From positions 23,473,501 to 23,537,500 of the forward strand of contig NC_068562.1 of assembly GCF_022201045.2 (NCBI RefSeq): 64,000 nt of DNA, in the 5' to 3' direction. The translations under genes were made by a program, and so were the position numbers. The stretch is from Citrus sinensis (taxonomy: Eukaryota; Streptophyta; Magnoliopsida; Sapindales; Rutaceae). The notes beneath the pieces were generated by a model. That model saw nothing but the letters and a program-made list of their open reading frames with translations, was not told the origin of the DNA and did not search any database. Below, in pieces: positions 21,639-31,931 of this stretch (position 1 is the first letter of the stretch; each line of letters starts with the position of its first letter).

Positions 21639-22151
21639 TGTTAGAATAATAATCTTTTAGTGAAAACTATCACCTATAATCTAAAAATATTCATGTTATA
21701 TTGTCAAGAATCAATAAATGAATATGCGGATGCGTACTTGTATCTATAATGTGCAATTATTCTCTAGAGTCGTGTGGTTAGCCTTCTAGATCAACACATT
21801 CTCCTTGAAAATCCTTTAATTTTCTCTATGCTCTCTCTGATGATGGGATTGAAAAAAATAATAAAATGATACATGTGACATAGGGATTGTAATCATTTAT
21901 ATAGACAACTTTTTCTGTTGTCTTTTGGTATTTCTATTTAAGCCCATCATAGAAATAGAAATTACCCTTAAGTATCAACATATTAAAAGGCCACGTCTTA
22001 TTAGGTATATCGAAGCCCATATTACCGTAAACCTTAATAGATCATTTTTAACTAGGCTTAATCTTATATAATAATTCGCAACATATAATTATTCACATAT
22101 ACGTCCAATGTTAAATTAAGAATCCAACAATGTTGGATTAAATATCCAATA
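21639..22151 (-). repeat. 3' LTR of the minus-strand Copia element
   Basis: On the plus strand it begins TGTTAGAATAATAATC and ends near ATCCAATA. It aligns with 26992-27414 plus 27781-27855. The canonical outer CA/TG has mutated at the internal border (CAATA instead of CAACA). Confidence 0.82.
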
Positions 22152-22548
22152 ATCTCTTATTTGGGTTATATGTGTAAAATTATAATTATGCTTTGTAAAA
22201 ATAACTATATGAGCTCAACCTTACTGTCATTACCAAAATTATTTATAACCAATTTGGTTCATCCATCATACTAGGATAGTATCAAAGCGGCCTTTGTTAC
22301 AATTATTGGAACTTGACCTATTAACGATCACTATGCCAATACAACTGAATGACATGGATTATGATGCCGATGTGTAGCATAGAAATCTCATTTAATGTGA
22401 TTTTAACATGCCTATTTCCAACTTATCCATTTCTAACCTTAGGGAGATCAAACCATATTAAAATGAGAGTGTGAATAAACCAAAACTTTATTTCTGTAAA
22501 AAATAACTGAAATACCTATAAATTGAAATAAGTGAAAAATGTTTATAT

Positions 22549-25500
22549 CTAAGAGTATCTAAAATCACAAACTCCCACAAAAAACTGAATATCCTTTAAT
22601 AACACGATACACATACAAGCAATGTGCTCATAAGACATCTTGGTTGGCAATCCCTTAATATATGAGTTTATGTTGGTGGGTTCTATAGACAATTGTCCAC
22701 TTTGAACTCTTTCTTTAACAACTATGAACTTCATGTCTATATATTTAGACTTCGTCGAGCTTCTGTCATTATTAAAACATAACACTGCTGACTTATTGCA
22801 CAACATAACTCGTGTGATCTATTAACACCATTTACTATATGCGGCCCCATGACAAACTTTTGCAGCCATATTTTGTGATTAGATGGCTCATATCATATTA
22901 TGAACTCTGCTGCAATAGTCAAAGATGCTATTAGAGGTTGTTTAATACTCTTCTAAAACACAGTACCGCAGCTAGTAAATAGATGTAGCCCAATGTGGAC
23001 TTTATACTATCTTGGTATTTAGCAAAATTAGAGTCAGTATATTGAATGCTCTCAAGCTGCTCCAACCTCTGATATGTGAGCATGTAGTATTTTATTCTCT
23101 GTAAATACTATAAGACTCGTTTGGCTACTTTCCAATGATTTACTCTTGGATTGCTTAAATATTTACCCAACATCCCAGTAACGTATGTAGTATTTGATCG
23201 CGTACAAGCATGAACATACATCTAACTTCCTACTACTGGCACAAAAAAAATCTTCTTTATTTGTTTTTCATCAAAATCATTCTTAGGGCACTAACTGAGA
23301 CTAAACATGTCTCCCTTAGCCATAAAGGTATCACTTGGTGTGCAACCTTGCATGCCATATCTCTTGAAAACCATTTCGATATACCTCTTGTGATAATCCA
23401 AGATTGCCCCAAAAGTGATCATTGCGTATTTGTATGCCTAATACAAAAGAAGTATCACCAAGAACTTTGATCTTAAAATTTTTTATCTAGAAATCTCTTG
23501 GTCTCGTACAATAAGTCTATATATTGCTAGTAAACAAAATGTCATCAACATATAAAACTAGAAAAAAATGTACGTATATGTAATCATCGACCAAATTAAT
23601 CTCAAAATCGAATGAGATAATTACTTAATAAAACTTGAAATACCATTATCGAGATACTTGTTTGAGCCCATAGATGGATTTCTTAAGTTTACAGACCATA
23701 TTCTTTGGATCTCCTGACACAGTATTTTGGTTACATCATATAGATTGTCTCATCAATGTCACTATTGAGAAACGTTGTCTTCACATCCATCCAACGTAAC
23801 TCAAGATTGAAATGCGCCACTAATGCTATTATGATTCTAAAATAGTCTTTCATAGAAATCGAAGAGAATGTCTCTTTATAGTTGATGTATTCTTTATGTT
23901 TGAAGCTCTTTGTGACAAGATGCAACTTGCACCTTTCTATATTGCCTTCCGAGTTCCTGTTAGTCTTAAATATCTATTTTCAACCAATAGGTTTCACACA
24001 TTCTGGCAATGCGATAAGATTTTATACGTCATTGTTCTTCATGGACTTATATCCTTATTTATGGCATCTATCCATTTCTAGGAGTTAAAACTTTTCATGG
24101 CTTGATCAAAATTGATCAGATCATCTTCTATCACTCCAGTATCTACCTCATATTCTTAGAGAAGTACAATGTAACTGTTTAGAGCTATATTTTTTCTTTC
24201 TCTAGTGGATCTCCTAAATGATAGAAGTTGTTGAGGCAGTAAAGTTTGTTATTTTAGAACTATTTCTTATATAGGGGGTTCTTCAACATTGAATTGATTT
24301 GTTGTGTCTTGACCAAAGTAAAAAATGAGGCCCGAATAAATGCCAATAACACCTATAGGAATATCAACATATTTTTCTTTAAAGACAAAGTCCTTAACTG
24401 TATCTCCCCATGCATACTCGACATCCTTAAAGAATCAAGTATTTTCGGACACGAAAATCAACTTAATCCTGGGATCATAAAAGTTGTACCCTTAGATCTT
24501 TTAGAGTATTCAATAAAATAACAACTCATCGTTCTTGAGTCTAGTTTTTTTTTCATTAGGCCTATAAGGCCTTGCCTCAGCTAGACATCCCTAAATATAC
24601 AAGTGCTTCAAACTAGGCTTCTTGCATGTTCAAAGCTGGTAAAGGATTTTGGTAATCAATTTAGTTGAAACCTTGATAAGGATATTTACTACAACTTTAA
24701 GTGCTTATCCTCAGAGTGATTCTAGTAAAGTAGAATGACAAATCATACTCTTTATCATGTCCTTAAGCGTCTTATTTCGTCTTTCAGCAGCATCATTCAT
24801 ATTGGACGAATCCAGAATAGTGTAATATGGGATAATACCACATTCCTCTAGGAACTTAGAAAACGATCTTGAATGTTGTTCAATTAAACTGTCATATATG
24901 CCATAATGTTCACCACCACGGTCAAATCTGACTCTTTTGATTCTTTCGTTGAGTTAGTTCTCAGTTTTAGCCTTAAAATTTTTTACACACCAAATGACTG
25001 TGACTTTTCATGGAAGAGATATATATAGTCATATCTACAAAAATCATCTATGAACATCATAATATATTGTTGGCCATTCCAAGCAGTTGTAAGGAATGAC
25101 ACACATATATTTGTATGCATGAGTTCTAAGACGTCCAAAGTCCTATTGGCTTCAAATCTCCTTTTATTGGTTTATTTTATACAATTAGCACAAATATCAA
25201 AATCTATAAAATTTAAGGGGTAGAGAATTTCGTTTGACACAAGTCTCTATTCTCTATTTGGAAATATGACTCAATCTCTTATGTCATAATACAGCTGAAT
25301 TATCATTCGTTAATCTTCTTTTTAAACCTCATGTACTGAATTGCAAGGAATTATTAAATGAAACAAATATATCAAGCATATAAAGATTATCATCGCCTGA
25401 CAAAAATCAGAATCAACCAATTTTAAATCACGAAGCAAAATGAATTTTTCATTTTCAAATTAATAAGTAAAACCAGACTTGTCCAAAGTAGAAATTGAAA

Positions 25501-26977
25501 TAAAAATTTCATCTAAAAAAGAGAACAATAAATATTTTATTAAGATCTAAATAAAATTCGGTCTCTAATAATAATTTAAATTTTCCAATTACTTCAACTT
25601 CAACCTTCTTACCATTGGCCACATAGATGTATCTTTCACCATCATTGGTCTTTTGGCAATTCAAGCTATTATGAATAAACACACTTATGTGAGTTGTTGG
25701 ACCAAAATCTATCCACCACGTATCTCCTAATACCAAAGTTAAGTTAACCTCAAAATAAGCCAAATCATGCCTTTAAACTTTGCAAAAGAAGCAATTGGTA
25801 CTTTTTGGATTAGCCAATTTCTTTTTTGTTCCTTTTGAGGTGTAATATCTGCAGCTTTTGTAACTTTCTTCCTTTTCTTTGCCTTAGTCCATGCCTTTAT
25901 ACCTTATTGAAATTAGATTTCTCAAGAGTGGACTTATTTATGCTTATTTGTTCTTGACAAACCTCTGTTCAATTTCTGCAAGGAATTCCTTAGTTGTAAT
26001 TGTCTTTTCAAACATTGAGTCCTCATATGCTTCCGAAATGGCCTTCTTCATAATTATCATATACATGCGATTTGATTTCTCTCACCTTTCTATTTCTCTT
26101 TTTATCATCAGGGGGACTCTCATCCGTAAGAGATGGGGGATAATTAACCGTTAACGCAAAGTCGAGATCCATGACTGCCAGAACTACTAAGAGGTTCTCT
26201 TGACAAATCTAATTTCAATAAGGTATAAAGGCAAAGACTAAGGCAAAGAAAAGGAAGAAAGATATAGAATTGACGTTGGCAATAGTATTAACAGGAGACA
26301 TAATTGAACAAAGAACAACAAGCAAATGATATAAGTTCATATAAGTCTTAAAATAAAAATATACTCCATTAATATTTTATTTTTGGATAAAATATTAACT
26401 TGTAAATGATATTTTGGCATAGTAATCAAACACTGATAATAAGAGTATTTTAAATAATAAATCTTCATTTAGGCAGATTTATTGTTTAAATGTAAAATCA
26501 AATAATCATTACGTGTTTATTACCATAAGTGCACATGCAATTCTATTAAATATAGACTTTCCTTTGAGCTGATTGATATTCAAAGAAATTACATATACAC
26601 AACCATTTATATTAAAAAAAATTAATTTCAACAATAGAAATCACTTTGGTGACATATTACTTCAATTAATTCATATTAAAACATATATAAACATACCAAT
26701 ATTTGAATTTAGAATTTTGTCAAACTTACCTTTAAAAAAAAAAATTAGGTCAAAGTCAAGTCAAAAAGTCAACAATCAATGGTTTGACTAGACACAAAGC
26801 TTAAATATTAAAAGACTGAATTTTCAAAATCTTAAAAATCATTCAGAATTATTTTTTTTAATAATCCTTAAAAAATAGTCACAATTTTTCTCGAATTCAA
26901 TGATAACATATGTGAGAAGACTAAAACATAATTCATTAATAAAAATAAATTCAATTCTCAATAATTTAAATGAAGAG
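22549..26977 (-). pseudogene. broken Copia gag-pol
   Basis: Recognisable pieces, in minus-strand order: protease region (25763-25509; WWIDFGPTTHIS with the active-site Asp-Ser changed, then ERYIYVANGKKVEVE); an integrase core piece near 24850-24770 (GIIPYYT..AAERR type); a reverse-transcriptase piece (23925-23731; KEYINYKETFSSIS and MDVKTTFLNSDIDETIYM); and the RNase H end (22806-22549; NNDRSSTKSKYIDMKF). Stops and frameshifts separate all of them. No intact enzyme remains. The gag part (about 25800-26970) is not readable as one frame. Confidence 0.85.
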
Positions 26978-26989
26978 GCTTTGATACTA
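26978..26989 (-). other. primer-binding site of the minus-strand Copia element
   Basis: Minus-strand AGTATCAAAGCC lies two bases from the LTR end. It is a decayed form of the initiator-Met tRNA site TGGTATCAGAGCC. Confidence 0.7.
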
Positions 26990-26991
26990 CT

Positions 26992-27855
26992 TGTTAGAAC
27001 AATAATCTTTTGGCGAAAACCATAATTTATAATCTAAGAAAATTCATGTTGTATTATCAAGAATTAATAAGTGAATTTGCGAAATCATCCTTGTATTCAT
27101 AATGTGCAATTATTCTCTAGAATCGTGTGGTTAACCTTCTATATCAACATATTCTCCTAAAGAATTCTTTAATTTTAATTTTCTCTGTGCTCTCTCTTTA
27201 ATGATAGGATGAAAAAAAAAATATAAATAGAATGATACGTGTGACCTAGGAATCATAACCATTTGTATAGACAAATTTTCTTATCGTCTTTTGGTATTCT
27301 TATTTCAGCCCATCATCGAAATAGAAATTCATATCTTAGTAGATATGTTGAAACGCATATTATCGTAAACCTTAATAGATCACTTTTAATTGAACTTAAC
27401 TTTATATGATAGTCGCCACTTGGGCTTGTAGCCCAGTGGTGAACTATTGCCCTCAAAGTTAAGCATGACTATGAGGGCAATGGTTCGAGTCCCCATGGAC
27501 TCAACCTCCCTCAATTAAACATAATTGTGTGGAGACTTCTTATAACGTATTTCTCCCTTGCGAAATGCGAGTGTAGTAGAGACATCCCTCCTTCGTGAGA
27601 GGTATTTGGATGGGCATGTACTTCATAGAATAAAAATGTAATAATATAAGTCCCATGTATATATCTGATTGTAAATATCAGTGTAATAACCTGCTGTCAT
27701 AGCAATTGTATATATCTCTGTGTAATACAGTAACTTGATGCTTAATTAGTTCAAAAAAAAAAAAACTTTATATGATAGTCCATAACACATGATTATTCAT
27801 ATATAAGCTCAACGTTGGATTAAGAATATAATAATGTTGGATTAAAGATCCAACA
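26992..27855 (-). repeat. 5' LTR of the minus-strand Copia element, split by a SINE
   Basis: LTR sequence runs from TGTTAGAAC at 26992 to the start of the SINE, resumes after the second copy of the target duplication, and ends at ATCCAACA (27855). Subtracting the 366-bp insertion leaves about 498 bp, close to the other LTR (513 bp). Confidence 0.85.
27415..27763 (+). mobile_element. tRNA-derived SINE with poly(A) tail
   Basis: The body carries an internal Pol III promoter: an A-box-like TAGCCCAGTGGT at 27429-27440 and a B box GGTTCGAGTCC at 27482-27492. It ends in an A-run starting at 27753. The 17-bp sequence AACTTTATATGATAGTC is present on both sides (27398-27414 and 27764-27780; the A-run makes the right border fuzzy by a base or two). 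This is the signature of LINE-assisted insertion. The tRNA-like head is too diverged past the promoter to be a functional tRNA. Confidence 0.9.
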
Positions 27856-27973
27856 ATGAATTGATGACTTGCACAAATACTAGAATTGAATTTATGTTTG
27901 TAAGCAAGTAAAAAGATAGAATGAATTAAATCACAGTACATTGTTTTATAATAATGGTGTATTTACATCCATG

Positions 27974-29048
27974 TAGCATTGGCAAATTAAGGCTTTGGGC
28001 CGGACTTCTTGTTGTCATTAGGTCCAAATCCTCTAAAAACTCATCCAAGTTTGGATGGGTCGGGCTGGGGTTTCCATAAAATTTTTAATTAATTTTGTAA
28101 TAAAGCTAAAAAAAACTTAAATTAACCTTGATTATCTAATACATAATAAATTAATTGTCCAATACACAAAATTGAGCAATACAACATAATAAATTATAAA
28201 TACTAATATCGTAAACAAACTAATCCAATATTTGCGATGACCCTCTGTTTTCTTTTTTATTACTCCGTATTTCTTCTTGAACATTTTTTGTCTCCACAAT
28301 GGAATCCGAAGGTTCATTAGAAGATTTAAAAGTATTTTCCATTATAACATATACAAAATTAAAATCCACATCATAAGGCAAGTTAACAATTCAGTAACAA
28401 TAATTTAAAGCAAATTGAAAAGTGTACAGACAAATGGAAGTCAATAACGATCTACAAATTCTAGAAAGTTAAATATTTGCATGACAAGAATTTCACGACT
28501 AATCCCATTATCTGAAGATATGTAAAATCTTCTATGTAAATTACCACATTCAAACCGATGAATTAAAAACAAAAGCTGAAAAAATGGGCCACATTATAAA
28601 AGCCTATTACAAAATAGCATCACAAGTTGCAACTAGGAGGAGATCTCAAGGTGATCAAGCTACAAAACACAAGCCATTTCGAAGAAAATGAGCAATCACG
28701 CAAAAAAGTTTCAATACTCAATTGAACGGTGGTGGCTACAATGAAGGTCGGCCGACGATTGTTGGTTGTTGCTTCACTTGTTTTTGGGTGAGTGTGTGTG
28801 ACTCATCCGGGCATTACTCAATTAGGGTAAGGTGTTTTGCGTTAATGAATAATGCGTTGAGTTTTCCATTTTTTTTTTTCAATTTGAATTGTTTTATTTA
28901 TTTTTTAAATATTATAAAACCTGTGCTCAGCCCAGGCTATTTTAATGGGCCCTTATTCAAGTCCAATTATGTGTGGACCTTGTATTTTAAGCCCCTAACC
29001 AAAAATCCACTACGTGGTTAGGACCTTGTATTTTTGTTTCCAACCCTA
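27974..29048. mobile_element. hAT-like non-autonomous element, about 1.1 kb
   Basis: The left end TAGCATTGGCAAA and the reverse of the right end TAGGGTTGGAAAC form short inverted ends. CATCCATG (27966-27973) and CATCTATG (29049-29056) flank it, an 8-bp duplication with one mismatch, as expected for hAT. Internal text (GGGCCGG, CATCCAAGTTTGG, ATCTAATACATAATA) matches the element at 45877-46348. No transposase frame is visible. The element ends about 360 bp before the PPR start codon. Confidence 0.65.
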
Positions 29049-29406
29049 CATCTATGAATAAGACGGGTAAGAACCAAAATAGAATAAAATCGAAATAAAA
29101 AATAAGAATTAAAATAAATTATTTATTTAAGCTGAAAAAGTAAAATCGAAATAATTGTATTCTTATACATTTAATTTATCTTGTAATAGAATTGATTATT
29201 ATAAATTACCATGTCCTCACTTAAAATTATATATTTTTCGCTAAAAAAACTAGTAAAACCCACCTAAATTTAGACCGAACTCGACCATTCTATCAGACCA
29301 TTAAAATGAGGCGGGAGAGTTGCGTCATTTGAAAGGCAACGGAAATTCAAGAGCGGCGTATTGCTTTTTCGCTTGATTTCTTCTTCTTCAAGCTCATGAT
29401 AATGGA

Positions 29407-31524
29407 ATGGCAACACAGAGATCGGTTAAACAAATTGTGGGTGATCTCGCTTTTCTTGATTCATCACCTTTTGCAAAACTCCTGGACTCTTGCTTACGAT
29501 CAAAAAGCGTCAGCGACACCCGTCGAGTCCACGCTCGTATCATCAAGTCCCAATTCGCGTCGGAAATCTTTATTCAGAACAGACTCATCGACGTTTATGC
29601 CAAATGTGGCTGTTTGTATGGTGCACGCAAAGTGTTTGATAAAATGTCCAACAAGAATGTTTTCACTTGGAATTCGATTATTACCGGTTTACTGAAATGG
29701 GGTTTTATTGATGATGCTTCGAGGTTGTTCGCTTCAATGCCTGAGCGCGATCAGTGCTCCTGGAATTCTATGGTATCCGGGTTTGCTCAACATGATAGAT
29801 TCAGTGAAGCTTTGGGTTATTTTGTCAAGATGCACAGCGAAAATTTTGCTCTTAATGAGTATTCTTTTGGTAGCGCTCTTAGTGCTTGTGCAGGGTCAGT
29901 GGACTTCAAAATGGGTACCCAGGTCCATGCTTTATTATCGAAATCGAGGTATTCGTCGGATGTTTATATGGGGTCAGCTCTCATTGATATGTATGGTAAA
30001 TGTGGGCGTGTGAGTTGTGCTCGACGTGTCTTTGATGGGATGAGAGAAAGGAACATTGTTTCTTGGAATAGCTTAATTACATGTTATGAACAAAATGGGC
30101 CTGCAAGTGATGCTCTTGAAGTTTTTGTGAGAATGATGGCTTCTGGCATTGAACCAGATGAGGTCACGCTAGCTAGTGTTGTTAGCGCTTGTGCAAGCTT
30201 GGCAGCTTTCAAAGAAGGTCTGCAAATTCATGCCCGCCTTATGAGGTGTGAGAAGTTAAGGAATGATCTTGTTTTGGGAAATGCGTTGGTTGATATGTAT
30301 GCAAAATGTGGCAAACTTAATGAAGCTAGATGTGTTTTTGATCGGATGCCAATTAGGAATGTGGTCTCTGAAACCTCTATGGTAAGTGGCTATGCAAAGG
30401 CGTCTAGTGTAAAATCTGCAAGATTAATGTTTACAAAGATGCTGGAAAGGAATGTAGTGTCTTGGAATGCACTCATTGCAGGCTATACACAGAATGGGGA
30501 AAATGAAGAGGCACTCGGACTTTTTCGCCTTCTTAAGAGAGAGTCAGTCTGTCCAACCCACTACACATTTGGGAATCTACTCAATGCTTGTGCAAACCTT
30601 GCTGATTTGCAACTTGGCAGACAGGCTCACACTCATGTTGTGAAGCATGGACTTCGATTTCTGTCTGGAGAGGAGTCTGATATTTTTGTGGGGAATTCTC
30701 TCATAGATATGTACATGAAATGTGGATCAGTTGAAGAAGGGTGCCGGATCTTTGAAACTATGGTGGAAAGAGATTGGGTTTCATGGAATGCCATGATTGT
30801 AGGCTGTGCACAAAATGGTTATGGGACAGAAGCTCTTGGATTATTCAAGAAAATGCTGTTATGTGGAGAGAAACCAGACCATGTCACGATGATTGGTGTT
30901 CTTTGCGCTTGTAGCCATGCTGGTTTGGTTGAAGAAGGACGAAAGTACTTTTCCTCAATGAGCAAGGAACATGGGTTGGCACCACTGAAGGACCATTATA
31001 CTTGTATGGTCGATTTACTTGGTCGAGCCGGTTGCTTAGATGAAGCAAAGACTTTAATAGAGGCAATGCCAATGCAGCCTGATGCTGTTATCTGGGGGTC
31101 TTTGCTTGCTGCCTGTAAGGTTCATCGCAACATAATGTTAGGAGAGTATGTTGCAAAGAAGCTTTTAGAAATTGAGCCTAGCAACTCTGGTCCTTATGTT
31201 CTCCTCTCAAACATGTATGCTGAGCTCGGAAGATGGGGTGAGGTTGTAAGAGTGAGGAAATTGATGAGGAAACGAGGAGTAGTCAAACAACCAGGTTGTA
31301 GTTGGATTGAGATTCTGGGTCATGTTAACGTATTCATGGTGAAAGATAAGAGGCATCCTCTGAATAAAGAAATCTATTTAGTCTTGAAAATGCTAACACG
31401 AGAAATGAAGAGAGTTGGGTATGTCCCAAATGCTAGTGACGACGAGGCTTATGAGGAGCAGAACGGTTCCAATTCAACCTCAGATTGCCAAATAGATTTT
31501 CAAGTTGAAACTGCCATTGCATAA
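29407..31524 (+). CDS. SLO2: PPR protein, PLS class with E/E+ domains, SLO2-like mitochondrial RNA editing factor
   Basis: This is a single exon of 705 residues. A short N-terminus with SSPFAKLLDSCLRSK precedes a series of P, L and S pentatricopeptide repeats, seen as repeated VFDKM..NVFTWNSII and LIDMYAKCG-type blocks. The E motif starts near 560 (VIWGSLLAACKVHRN) and the E+ region includes PGCSWIEI at 629-636 and VFMVKDKRHP. There is no DYW deaminase domain, so a deaminase would be supplied in trans. Overall text and length closely resemble Arabidopsis At2g13600 (SLO2), needed for C-to-U editing of several mitochondrial transcripts such as nad and mttB. An N-terminal mitochondrial signal is plausible but not marked. 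The ATG at 29407 has G at -3 and +4; two out-of-frame ATGs lie just upstream. The neighbour downstream is convergent. Confidence 0.9.
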   Translation: MATQRSVKQIVGDLAFLDSSPFAKLLDSCLRSKSVSDTRRVHARIIKSQFASEIFIQNRLIDVYAKCGCLYGARKVFDKMSNKNVFTWNSIITGLLKWGFIDDASRLFASMPERDQCSWNSMVSGFAQHDRFSEALGYFVKMHSENFALNEYSFGSALSACAGSVDFKMGTQVHALLSKSRYSSDVYMGSALIDMYGKCGRVSCARRVFDGMRERNIVSWNSLITCYEQNGPASDALEVFVRMMASGIEPDEVTLASVVSACASLAAFKEGLQIHARLMRCEKLRNDLVLGNALVDMYAKCGKLNEARCVFDRMPIRNVVSETSMVSGYAKASSVKSARLMFTKMLERNVVSWNALIAGYTQNGENEEALGLFRLLKRESVCPTHYTFGNLLNACANLADLQLGRQAHTHVVKHGLRFLSGEESDIFVGNSLIDMYMKCGSVEEGCRIFETMVERDWVSWNAMIVGCAQNGYGTEALGLFKKMLLCGEKPDHVTMIGVLCACSHAGLVEEGRKYFSSMSKEHGLAPLKDHYTCMVDLLGRAGCLDEAKTLIEAMPMQPDAVIWGSLLAACKVHRNIMLGEYVAKKLLEIEPSNSGPYVLLSNMYAELGRWGEVVRVRKLMRKRGVVKQPGCSWIEILGHVNVFMVKDKRHPLNKEIYLVLKMLTREMKRVGYVPNASDDEAYEEQNGSNSTSDCQIDFQVETAIA

Positions 31525-31931
31525 GTTGTTTGTTATTTCTAATTCTGTTCAGAAGCTTTGTTCTCTGATACAAAAGCATGATAAGAACAAGCAAAGAAAG
31601 CAAAATTTACATCCATAAGCTACCTATCAAAGCATTATAAAAAAGCTCATATCATTAAGAGCATTATTATGAGCTGAAGCATAGTCTAAAATAAGAGTGA
31701 TTCTGGCAAACATAAAAGAGACTTTTATATCTGTAAAAGTTGTACTCTTTCTTCTTTCTTTTGGAATAAATAATACAATATTTGGTAGATATTACATTTC
31801 TTTATTATTAAAACTTTTGTTTCTCTTTTGGCGCTATCTCGAGTAAAATCCAAACATGTGAACCATTCTGTTAACTCTCGTGAGAGAGAGAAAGAAATAG
31901 AGAAAAAGGAGTCTCAGTGTCATCATTTTCT
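31525..31931. other. intergenic gap between two convergent genes
   Basis: These 407 bp hold both 3' untranslated regions. AATAAATAATAC-like text near 31765 could serve polyadenylation of the upstream gene. Nothing else is recognised. Confidence 0.6.

Larger units (their letters stand above)
21639..27855 (-). mobile_element. decayed Ty1/Copia retrotransposon, minus strand
   Basis: Two related LTRs (21639-22151 and 26992-27855) bracket a broken Copia polyprotein read on the minus strand. The primer site adjoins the right LTR, so that is the 5' LTR. Flanks GTGAA (21634-21638) and ATGAA (27856-27860) could be a 5-bp duplication with one mismatch. Many stops and substantial LTR divergence indicate an old insertion. 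A SINE entered the 5' LTR later. Confidence 0.88.

Noticed and set aside
27429..27492. A functional tRNA gene
   Set aside because: A and B boxes are present, but no cloverleaf could be formed; the poly(A) tail and target duplication show a SINE.
29708..30013. Plus-strand frame inside the PPR gene
   Set aside because: Out-of-frame shadow of the PPR coding sequence.
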